Shown here piece after piece: positions 32,846 through 43,800 of a DNA stretch of 64,000 nucleotides (within the stretch, counting starts at the first letter, position 1; each line of letters begins with the position of its first letter). The position numbers were made by a program, and so were the translations under genes. The DNA lies in assembly GCA_934045075.1 (NCBI GenBank), contig OW203738.1, positions 6,873,487-6,937,486 of the forward strand, in the 5' to 3' direction. Source of the stretch: Yponomeuta sedellus. Lineage: Eukaryota > Arthropoda > Insecta > Lepidoptera > Yponomeutidae. The notes beneath the pieces were generated by a model. It worked only from the letters and a program-made list of their open reading frames with translations, was not told the origin of the DNA and ran no database searches.

Positions 32846-33862
32846 ATGGTGTCTTGGAGCAATTTGGGCCGTTCTTTCGGCGTAAATCTGCTGAAAGGCA
32901 ATATCAAATTACCATTTTTCACTAAAAATGTGAAATTCTCTACTGGTAAATCCCTGGGTAGTGATCATGGCCACCAGACTTTCGTCGTTCAACCATCAAG
33001 GTAGGGGTTGTTTTGGCCCGATTACCTAACCATTTGAAGACTTGTGTTTCAGCTATCTAAGTAATATCATGAAACAAACCCAAACTGCTCTGAAACTGCA
33101 TTTATTGGATATCCAAATCGACGGAAAAGTGGTGAAGATGTAACAAATTCTTACAAATTCTCTATCGACCCAATTAATTTCCACTTGTGCTTCTAGATGG
33201 CAATACCACAAGTTCAAGGACATGTTCCACTACTACACTATGGTGGGCCTCATCCCCGTGACTGCTATAATTTTCTACACCAACATATTTATCGGGCCGG
33301 CCCAGCTCGAGCCCATTCCTGAGGGTTACAACCCAAAGCACTGGGAGTACCACCGCCACCCTATCACGCGGTTCATCTCCAGATACATCCACCATACCCC
33401 ACAGCAGGTAAGTGCAACACAACGATAAAAAACAAAACCAGCCAGGTGCAAACTAGACTCATCCACAAAAGTTCTGTACCATTATTAATTGAATTATGTC
33501 TGTTTTTAGTGAATATACAACTGAATATTCTATGAATATTTCAAATGTCTACATGTTGCACTTATTCATATCGAGCAAAACCATTATTATTTGATGTATG
33601 GCATGAAATAACATAAAACAGAAAGTGTTAAACATCTTAATTTTTGTTACAGGAATATGAGAAGTTTATGCACTTCATTGATGAAGAGGCTCAGCGGGCC
33701 AAGCTGCGTCGCCTGGAGGCCAACATCAAGGCTAAGATGGCCGAGCGCTCCGACTACCAAGCCTATTATTACCGCCCAATGGTGAACAAATACCTTCGCA
33801 TTGAGAAACAAGTTGGCGAGGAGATCATTGACCGCATGGGTGATGATTACTCTGAAGACTAA
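32846..33862 (+). CDS. NDUFB5: NDUFB5, mitochondrial complex I subunit (three exons)
   Basis: Accessory subunit (SGDH) of the proton-pumping NADH:ubiquinone oxidoreductase in the inner mitochondrial membrane. Exons 32846-33000, 33197-33407 and 33653-33862 join in phase (SR/W and QQ/E) to give 191 residues, the family's usual length (human 189). Residues 1-45 are basic and hydroxylated (MVSWSNLGRSFGVNLLKG), fitting a mitochondrial targeting sequence. A single membrane helix follows (MVGLIPVTAIIFYTNIFIG), then the conserved IPEGYNPKHWEYHRHPITRF, a charged helix, and KMAERSDYQAYYYRPM. Start choice: the first ATG in an AAAAAATGG context. Poly(A) signal at 33927. The gene is compact, repeat-free and appears intact. 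Confidence 0.97.
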
Positions 33863-33926
33863 ACTTGGACAATCATAGGTTATAAATAGAAATCAAGTGA
33901 ATTGTTAAATATTTGATATGTAGATA

Positions 33927-33932
33927 AATAAA
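33927..33932 (+). terminator. NDUFB5 poly(A) signal
   Basis: AATAAA 65 bp after the stop codon, the only canonical hexamer close to the gene end. Confidence 0.65.
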
Positions 33933-34004
33933 ATCCCTAAGCTTATTACAGTAATGTGATTGAACATTCTGCTTGGTTAGCTAGAAGTTACTCAAACACT
34001 TTTA

Positions 34005-34254
34005 GGGCAAGATAAATAGTCGCTTCTAAGAACGAGTCTTAGCGAAAGCACTTGCTTAAGAATCGATTTGTCTATCATAGACAGTACTTTGGCACTCTCT
34101 AAGTCGCGAAACCCATGCATTGGCCTAAGAACATGCTTAGCTAAGCAAACGTCTATTTTAGTAACGCATTGATACTTAGCTAAGTTAACCTGAAGTAATG
34201 CTTAGGGAAGCATGAGTACGGACTTGGGCTAAGCAACGACTATTTATCTCGCCC
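34005..34254. mobile_element. MITE with 17-bp inverted ends
   Basis: GGGCAAGATAAATAGTC at the left matches the complement of GACTATTTATCTCGCCC at the right. The roughly 250-bp interior is rich in CTTAGC/GCTAAG motifs and has no coding frame. Confidence 0.75.
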
Positions 34255-34344
34255 ATAATTTCTACTGGATTAGATAGTTTTTGGGTTAACTAGGAGAGAG
34301 ATTAGACTCTCACCCATACATTACTAGTAAATAAATAAGTTTAA

Positions 34345-34455
34345 TTTTAAAAACCTATTTACAGGCTAAAAATTCCACCCATGCCGGGATTCGAACCCAC
34401 AACCTCTGGCTATCCGTGCCAGCGCTCTTCCAACTGAGCTAATGGGCGACACCAC
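34345..34455 (-). repeat. tRNA-like repeat T fragment
   Basis: The tail AACCTATTTACAGGCTAAAA is followed by the module CCCATGCCGGGATTCGAACC, then CGCTCTTCCAACTGAGCTAA. It is truncated after the tRNA-like part. Confidence 0.75.
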
Positions 34456-35687
34456 ATAAGATGGACACAAGATTTTCTCCTTAAGCCCAAGCTTGGTTTC
34501 TTAAAAAGTTATTATGTGCCTTCACTCCATTGTTGCCCCACGGCATCCACACTTCTTAATTCAGTTCTGGATTTTCTATAATATAATCTTGAGAGTGTGG
34601 GTTTTGTAAATTTTAAACTGATTGAGGGCTGATCCTATTCATCAACTGAACATCTTTTTACTATATACATTTTTGTTGAATTCATTACAATCTTTGAGAT
34701 TTTAATGAGAAAACTGATCAAAACTATGTCTATTAGATGTCCAGTGACTAATTATAAACACCAAATCCTGTGCTAATTAAGTCATCTAACTGTTCTAAAT
34801 TCCACTCTAAACTGACATATGATTGGAATCATTTAGGATTTGATGCATGTGCTATAGGGAGTGATCCCTAATCGTCTTAAATTGCAAATACCCATCAATA
34901 CTGTGTGTAAGGAATTAATAATTCATAATTGCAATATGGAAATAATAATTACTAGTAATATTTATAAAAAGTCGATTTAACTAAAATTTTCCTAAGAGTT
35001 AAAGTATTTTTATAGGAATGATTTCTCTCCTCAACCGTCTTTACCTCTGTCTTAAGAGTATTTTAGTGCGATCGACTTTTTATAAGTAAGACTAACTAAC
35101 TACTAATAGGTAGTGTGGTCAAGATGCCCACTGATTAAAATATAACTTTCTGATATATATGCTTGAGAGCATTTCATGGCCAGAGAGGGATCTCTTTAGA
35201 CATTAGATTTTTGTAGACATTGAAACTGCAGAGGTATGGTAACATTTTTATTTAATTTACAGGAAACTAACGATTGACGATTAATCTTTCGACATTTAGA
35301 ACCCTTATAAAAGTAATGTTAACACTTATCTAGCTTTGCTACAGCGCCCTGATATGATTCTACAAATTTATCTTTAAATAGTAACTGGAAAGTCTGTGTA
35401 GGTATATTATATTGCTTATGAGAGTTCTGAAGATTTAGTAGCTGTTACAATGGGTATTAGTATACTAATTTTATAGATATATATAAACTGCCATAATGGT
35501 TGGGCCTTTTGAAAAGGTCCAGACTTTAATGATATTCGATATAGCTATCCTATTGTCTTAGACATTTTGAAATAGGTTGATGATAGAGTAAAGACATGAC
35601 AAGGTATAAAACATTCATACCAGGTACTTGTGTAGCTTTGGGAGCTTTTCAGTTTTTATTGATCTTATAATATTATCAGTAGGAAGA

Positions 35688-36191
35688 GGTCACGCATAAA
35701 TTACGCCACAAGTGAATGAGGATGGGGGATATCTAGTTAATAAATTGTAACGAGTGGGAGGTGACTTGTCATAGTACCTGTTTCTGAATTGAGAATTTCA
35801 CTAAGTAAATACTTAAGTAACGTTATGTCGCACTCTTTTCTGAGAAATTCGAAGAGACAGCACTACAGTTAACTACCTATTAACTTAGCGAAATTCTCAA
35901 TTCAGAAATTTCTGTTGTGAATACTTTTGATCTATTACGAGTAGGTATATCTAAAGTATTGCAACTGCGACTCTAACCAAAAACTTAAAATACATATTAC
36001 CAACTCTCTTCGTAATTTTTTGCGATGTTTAGTATATTATATTAATCTAATATGTTCTGAAATATGTGACGTCACACCAGGGGAGGGTGGGATGATAACA
36101 CAAATACCTATATTGGTCACCTGTGCCGAAAATGGGAGTGGGGCTCCAAAAATTATGAAATTAGTGCGACGTAATTTATGATGCCTCCTAT
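35688..36191. mobile_element. non-autonomous element with a nested MITE
   Basis: The ends GGTCACGCATAAATTACG and CGTAATTTATGATGCCTCC are imperfect inverted repeats. Inside lies a second palindromic MITE (35781-35908) with arms TTTCTGAATTGAGAATTTC. Another copy of the inner MITE lies at 50463-50600. No coding sequence. Confidence 0.6.
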
Positions 36192-36574
36192 TTAATAGTT
36201 CAGTTTACAAGAACTCTCTAAGGCCGTACTTTAAAACAGATAACTTCTAGAGAACCCTACAGCGCGTAATAAGAAAGTAATTAAATTAGTTTTTCTATAG
36301 AATACAAGCTTTACTTACAGACCAACTGAGTTCAGAAAACATTACATACCTATAGGTTTGTTTTATGTCATAAAATATAAAATAACTTACGGTGCTATTT
36401 ATAAAAACACGACCGCTTTAAAACAATCCTCGGAGAGAGATTCAATACTCTGTGGTTGCGTTTTTCCCTGTGCCACAGACTGTTTAATAAATAGACCGTT
36501 AAAATCTTTGGCGGTGCCGCAATGCACAAAGCACTTAACTATAGATACATATAAGCGACTTATGAACTATAACA

Positions 36575-37070
36575 AATAGTTTTTCGACAGCGAATGTTGG
36601 AAAACTGACTAGGTAATTGCTTTTAGGTCCGCGTTTTCTAAAATATGGTCAAATTGTTTGTCTACAGAGAATGTTGGAAAACTGAGTAATTGCTTTTATG
36701 TAAGCGCTGTTTTTTGAAAGAAGTGTCAAATAGTTTTCCGACAGTGAATGTTGGAAAACTGACTAATTGCTTTTAGGTAAGCGCGGTTTTCTGAAAACTG
36801 TCAAAAAGTTTTTCGACGGCGAATGTTGGTCAAATAGCTTTTCGTCAGTGAACGATGGAAAACTGACTAATTGCTTTTAGGTAAGCGCTGTTTTTTGAAA
36901 TACTTTCAAATAGTTTTTCGACGGCGATTGTTGAAAAATTAACTAATTGCTTTTAAGTATAACCGCGGTTTTCTGAAATATGGTCAAATGGTTTTTCGAC
37001 AGTAAATATTGGATAACTGACTAATTGCTTGTTGGTAAGCGCGGTTTTCTGAAATACTGCCAAAAAACGA
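36575..37070. repeat. tandem array of about 76 bp, six to seven diverged units
   Basis: The landmark ATTGCTTTTAGGTAAGCG recurs at 36615, 36689, 36766, 36870, 36946 and 37024, preceded by TTTTTCGACAGCGAATGTTG and GAAAACTGAC. One gap of 104 bp contains a partial extra unit. The array is intergenic, between NDUFB5 and the RING gene, and no exon was recognised beside it. Confidence 0.85.
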
Positions 37071-37139
37071 TGTGTTGTTCATAGGTTGCTTAGTTGTAGT
37101 TGTACACAATTGAATATTACAAAACGATATGATCAATAT

Positions 37140-37310
37140 CCTGTTTAAAAACCTATTTAGAGGCTAAAAATTTCACCCATGCCGGGATTCGAACCCGCAA
37201 CCTCTGGCTATCCGTACCAGCGCTCTACCAATTGAGCCAATGGGCGACTCACGGCATCAATGAAATTTCGAACCTCTTTACAATATTCTCTGTATTACGT
37301 ACAGGCAGCG
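37140..37310 (-). repeat. tRNA-like repeat T, near-complete copy
   Basis: The most complete copy of the family. It has the tail AAACCTATTTAGAGGCTAAA and the module CGGGATTCGAACCCGCAACC, TGGCTATCCGTACCAGCG, CCAATTGAGCCAATGGGCGA, followed by the shared end AACCTCTTTACAATATTCTC. Acceptor, D and T arms pair, but the anticodon loop lacks the usual U33, so a working tRNA gene is unlikely. Confidence 0.75.
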
Positions 37311-37845
37311 ACATCTGACTTAAGCAAATTGCATTACTTACTGCCCCGACTACCTACTTTGCAGTTAGGTTTAACATCCTGTTCTTTCAGTCTTCGCAAT
37401 TTGTAGATTCCATTTTAAGATCCAACAACTAGGTATGAGTTAAATTGCTTTTCGTATTCGTATATTTTTAAACTATTTACAACATCAACTCAACCAAAGA
37501 CAATCAATTATTACAACATATTAATGGACTTTTCGGTACCTAATTATTCAAGAATATTTCTTCCCGCATAATATTTCTAATAGAAGGCATAATGATTGAC
37601 TGACGGAACTTAGATGGAAGACGTTTCTAATTTGCTTACAAGTCCTGAAAAACACCGGTTTCCAAAAAGGTTCCAAACGGTAAATCAAAGAAACCAAAGA
37701 ATATGCTGTTGGTATTCAAGATCACTCCACCGAATAACTGCAGTGGAATCATCAATCTAATAACAACTTCTGAAATTTATAACTACAACGTCTACGTTTT
37801 CTACTACAATGTAAAAATATTTTAATTGAATTTTTTTAAATAACT

Positions 37846-40800
37846 TTACTTGCTCTTCTCCTTTTCGGCTTGCGCCGCTAGTTTCGCTTCCTTCTTTGCT
37901 TTCTTCTTCTCTTCCTTTGCTAATAGTTTGGCCTGTCTCTCTTCTTCTTTAGCTAATAACTTAGCTTGCCGTTCTTCTTCTTTGGCCTGCTGTTTGGCCT
38001 CTTTCTTTGCGCCCTTCTCCGCCTTTAGTCTCAACTTTTCCTCCTTCTTCCTTTCAGCTGCCTCGTTCTTTTTGTTTTCATTGCTCTCGTCCTTCTTATT
38101 CTTTTCTTCCTGTTTCTTACCGTCTTCTGCTTTCTTCTCCTCCTTAGGTTTCGCTTTGGGGTTATCGTTTTTCCGTTCAGTCTCTTTGCTTCGATCTCTC
38201 GATTGCGACCGGTCGTCATTGTTCGACGGTTTCAGCGGTCTGAAGAAGTGCTGACTCTTCTTTTGCGGTGAGGTTTCTAGCTGCGTTACGATTTTTTGGG
38301 CGCACCTGTAATGATAACATTTACTTAGAATTGTTATGTGAAATATGTGGCGGAGTATGGCCTAACCTTCCTGCGATGCAGGAAGAGACCCGTGCCCCAG
38401 TAGTGGGGATATACAATGGTTGATAAAAATTATGTGAAACTAGCTGTGCTCCGCGGTGTTACCCGCGGTTTATTAGGGAAAATAAATTGTGTATTAACAG
38501 TAAAATATATTTTCCCGCAGTAAAACGTACCCTATGTATCCAGGGTGTCAGATATTCAAATATTTGAATATCCGTCAGTCTGGTCCATCAGTCCACTGAA
38601 TAGACAGTTTGCCGTCAGTCTAACCAGACTGATGGAATTGACCGACGCCAGACTGATCGTGTAAACTCCGTCTTTCAAATATAGTTATGATAACGAAAAG
38701 TTCGTTTAGATTACCTTATCCTAGTGGAGGCGGAGGCGGCGGCGGCGGCGGCGCTGGTACTCTCGCGGCGGCCCTCGCGGAATTCCCGCTGGAACTCCCG
38801 GATGGGCGGGAGCCGGCCCGAGGGCTCCCCAGCACCCGCCGCGCCCGTGTAGCTATGCACCTGTTGGTACTCCTGCAGGCGCGCCTGTGGTTTACGGGGA
38901 GGTTTTTAAGTCTCTGTGGGGGTTAGGGCTTTACATTGTAATCTATGTTAGGCCCAATTTACAACTAGCTGCGCGCTGCTTTAAACAACTACGTCACTTT
39001 GACTTTCTTGCCCGGTCATTTTAATGAAATTAATATAGATATAGGTACAGGACTGTTTCCGGCATTGCGTTTTTTTTCTAAGATAGCTTTTCCTAGAAAT
39101 TAACGTATTTCGGTCCTTAGGGTTAAGTGTATAAAGGTAGAGTTCATTACCTAAAGGTAATAAAAAAATACATCGTTACTCTGAATCATACTATCCAAAA
39201 ATGTGTACAAAACAATGAATCGCGTGAGTGTATTTTACGATTTTCTCTGTATGTGAATGAATCTTTATTCAGAAACAAATATTTAATTTAAGCTATTTCC
39301 CATGTATCTTTGAGAAAATTTTCTATTATTTAAATTCTATTTAATTTCTATTATTTTAATAAATTTTTATGCCAAGTTAATACTCTTAATCTCTAATTCA
39401 TTCTTAAATAAAGATAACAGTATAAGTTACTACTCTTCATTAAAGAATGTTCTTACATGAACTCTTTTGATTCATTGCTCTAATTCGTTAATGATGTATA
39501 GGTACTACGGCTGTCAAATGCATACATTTTTTGACACTTAGGAGTCGTCTAAATGCTTCACTCGATAGAGTGGAGTGCTACGTAATTGGAGGGCAGTATT
39601 ATACAAGTGACATTCAAAGAGTTTTCCCATCGCTTTGTAAACGGTGTTACACCTTCATGCTGTGATGCTGCGACCGCCGCAGCGAGTTGGAGGCGGGCTG
39701 CCGCGGCTTGGCCGGCGCGGAGGCCGGGGCGCGCGGCACGGCCCCCAGGCAGGCGCCCCCGCAGCTGGCGCCGCCGCACAGCTTGGTGGAGCAGCTGCCG
39801 TTGGGCACGCCGCCGCTGTTCGATGATACGGAAGACACTCCTGGAATAAGCACAACAAAACATTTTTAATCCTCTTTTATAACGTGGGGAGAGGGTTTCA
39901 AAAATAAACTATATTTCATTAATAAACTAAATATTAAAGCCATTTTTCTAACATTATTTAATCTGTGGGAAAACAGCTCGCAGTGTCATGGCGTGGAATC
40001 TGACGTCACGCCTAGGTAAACAAACATCGTAATCACTAGTAGTCACAACAAACTTATGCCTAGGTATCAACCTCTCACTATACCTACATAGAACGCAGTG
40101 GTGCCACTTAATAGATAATATAGACGACCATATTGCATGGAGAAAGAGGCATGACAAATTAGTGGTCCAAACACTTTCTTTAATTAATTGTATAGAGCTC
40201 ACCGGAAAGTGAAGACTCGCCGCTGGTGACGGAGTAGAGAGAGGTTGGCACGGAGCACTTCGTCGTCCCTGATTTGACTCTGAACGTTTGTTCAGGCATA
40301 GTTTTATGCCTAGGTACCACCCTCTCTCACCTTACATAGAACGCAGTGGTGCCACTTAACAGAGAATATAGACGACCATATTACATGGAGAAAGAGGCAT
40401 GACACATCAATGGTCTAAACCCTTTCTTTAATGAACAAGGTAGAGCTCACCGGAAAGGGAAGACTCGCCGCTGGTGACGGAGTACAGAGAGGCGGAGGCG
40501 GGCACGGAGCGCGCACCTACCGAGTAGCTCGACACCGAGCCCGGCACGCACCATGACTTGCCGCTACCGCTCGACACCTGGAAAACACATGATATTTTAA
40601 AAACCTATTTAAAGGCTAAAAATTCCACCCCATAATTCACTGATGTCGGTGAGTCGCCCATTAGCTTAGTTGGAAAGAGCGCTGGCACGGATAGCTAGAG
40701 GTCGCGACTTCGAATCCCGGCATGGGTGGAATTAGCCTCTAAATAATTTTGCCTCTAAATAGGTTTTTAAAATTGTCCTTAGCACGGTTAGTGCATTAAA

Positions 40801-43800
40801 AAGAATATAAACATGATATCTCGAAATGTAGGTACGTCAGTTATTCAATCACTGATTCGAGAGCATTTTCAGCGGTTGCGGATGTCTATTTAATTTCCTC
40901 GTATTTGCGGTAAGTACCTAACTATTTCAAACTTTTTAGAACGATGAATGGGACGCCGAAACGCATATCGGCGCAGTATTGTAGAATGCCCTAAGGTACT
41001 CGCTACGCTAAGGCGGTGCGCTATAGTCGCTTGTAGAGTATTGCGCCTTTACTTTTTTCAACAACAGTTTGTACGTATAATAAGGACAGACTCCGAAGCC
41101 TTTGTAGGACACACAAGTGTCCTATATGCAAGGCAGCATTTAAGTAGTGCCTAAGAGTTACAGTTTTCGGAACGACTTAAAAGCCTGATTTGGGAACGAC
41201 AGGGCCTACAGCATATAGGACACACAAAGGCTTTGGAGCCGGTCCTTATTGTATGTACAAACTGCTCAAAGGCGTAAATGATTAAAAGAAAAAAAAATGC
41301 ATACGAACCTGCCAGCTCTTGCTGGTGACGAGCCGCGGCGCCTGCCGCAGCCGCAGAATCTTCGCGCGGCAGATAACGCAGCGCAGCGGCAGCAGGCGCT
41401 GGCTGACCGCCATCTGGATGGTCTTCACGAAGCATCGGCGGCACACGACGCGGTGGCCGCACGGCGACGTCTGCATCGTCGCCTTTGCGTTCACGCATAT
41501 TACACACTGGAACAGAAACGCCCCACTCGTTCAACATCACGGGCAGGACTTTAAGATGACTTGTCGTCACAAAACAGTTTTTTTTAATCACAACTCCTCA
41601 ACGGCTACATCCGCGGGGTTAAAACTTCAAATACTGTTTTAATTAATCTTGGTTACGCTGCCAGCATTAATAGATTGTGGCTATACACGTATGCTCGGGA
41701 TTTCACTAAGCTTCAAACTTTTTAATCTGCCCTCCTGTCGTTAGGTCAACCCGTGGTTCTTGAGTTCTCACAAAGACAAGGCCCGACTCTAAAGGGGCAC
41801 TGAAACAAACTAGGGGTCTTTCATTATTTACGTAAATATTACTTTTGACCAGATCGTTGCTCAAGCAAGCTGGCGGGCGTCTTAAGATCCGCTTGCCAAT
41901 TCGTGATCTTCACTTTTTATAATTATACATACATAGACCACGCCACGTGCTAATAATCCGTTATTGGCATGATGCAAACCTTGATCTCTAACCAGGGTTT
42001 GCCACGTACCTTTTTACCTCATTGGATATCCGTTCCTTGGTGGATATGACCAGCCAAAAGCTACTTCGGCTTGCTAATTTTATAAATTAGGCACTAAATA
42101 AATAAATAAATGTCTAGTCATTAAGAGTTTAATTTTTAATCTCTTATTGACATAACCTTGACACACGATCGTCAATCGATGATGATCGACACAATCGTGT
42201 TCAAGGTCACCTATTATCAAGGCAGACCGCGCTTTAAACGTCAGGGTCGACCCACAACTTTTGCAGTTAGCTCTACACAATAATTTAGCTATACTTTTGC
42301 AGTACACTCACTGGATGGTTGGCGTTCTTTTTCTTTAAATAAATAATGACTAAGTAGTAACAAGATTGACAGTTGAGTACGCCCACGTGCGCAGTGTTTG
42401 CACTTGAAACTTCGTGTCGTGGGTCGTAGGTCACAAGATAGGTCTCTCCGTAGGAGTTGCTAGTTACGCGAGTAACTACTTGTTTTAAATTTCTGAGCAA
42501 AAATATTTGATAAATTCCTTAATTGTGTATCCACTGTCGTATCGGATTGATGTCATGTTATGGCAGTTGTTAAGCCATGTAAGAGGCTTATGGGGGGCTT
42601 GATCATTTCTAACACACACAGTAAGGCCTGCCACAATCCTCCACCAACCCGGACTTGGCGTGGTAGAGTACGGCCTAACCTTCCTGCGATGCAGGAAGAA
42701 GCCCGTGCCCCAGCAGTGCGGACATACAAAGGGTTGATATCACGTATAGGGGATACGTAATATCAACCCTCACGTTGATATCACGTATCCTTATCAACAA
42801 TCACGTATCCCCTCTTTTGTGTTGGAACAGCTTTTGTGTTGGCGGCCTCTACAGATTTATTTCTAAAATGCGCAATTATTATGGAAATACAATTATTGGA
42901 ATTTGTATTTTGCAAGAATGTTTGTTCTACGAGTTGTTTGTCAGTATACAGGGCGTCCCAAAGTTATGGGCCATGAAGGGAAAGTACCTTAAATATCGTA
43001 GATAGGGTATTTTGCTGAAAGAAGACTTTATGTTATTTTTAAAAGTTAGTAATTCTGCATTCAAAGATTTTCTAAAAATTACTTGCCTTGTCTGGGAATC
43101 GAACCGACTTAAATGTAAAAAAAAACACTCCTACTTTTATGATGCCAATCGAAAGAATGGCCAAAAACTAATAACTCTTCTTAAATAACATAGTATTTTA
43201 GAAGAAAGGAACAGCGTGAAATTAATCATTTTAATCAAATTAAAAACATACATGAAACTGCCGGTAGTCAATTAAGTAAGTATTTTTTTGTAAATTAATT
43301 AATTAAATGCTCAGAATGTGATCCCTCTTGTCAAACGCAATTCGCCAATCTTTTAATGAATCCGCTGCCTGTTGATTTTCATTTTTCATTTTCAACTTAA
43401 TTGACTCTGCAGTTTCATGTTTGTTTTTAATTTGATTAAAATGATTAATTTCACGATGTTCCTTTTTTTTTAAATACTATGTTACTTAAGAAGAGTTATT
43501 AGTTTTTGGGAATAATTTCGATTGGCATCATAAAAATTGGGTGTTTTTTTTAAAATTTAAGTCGGTTCGATTCCCAGACAAAGCAAGTAATTTTTAGAAA
43601 AGCTTTGAATGCAGAATTACTAACTTTTAAAAATAACATAAAGTCTTCTTTCAGCAATATACCCTATCTACGATATTTAAAGTACTTTCCCTTCATGGCC
43701 CATAACTTTGGGACGCCCTGTATATTGTTCCAAATATTATATTAGTGTTCATCATCATCATCATCAACCCATTATGCCCCCACTGACGGGCACGGGTCTC

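Noticed and set aside
37140..37310. tRNA gene
   Set aside because: Arms fold, but the anticodon loop is abnormal, the module is embedded in a longer repeated sequence and several rearranged copies exist; it is a tRNA-derived repeat.
37850..38254. Plus-strand frame of 134 codons rich in Ser, Phe and Leu
   Set aside because: Antisense shadow of the Lys/Glu-rich last exon of the RING gene.
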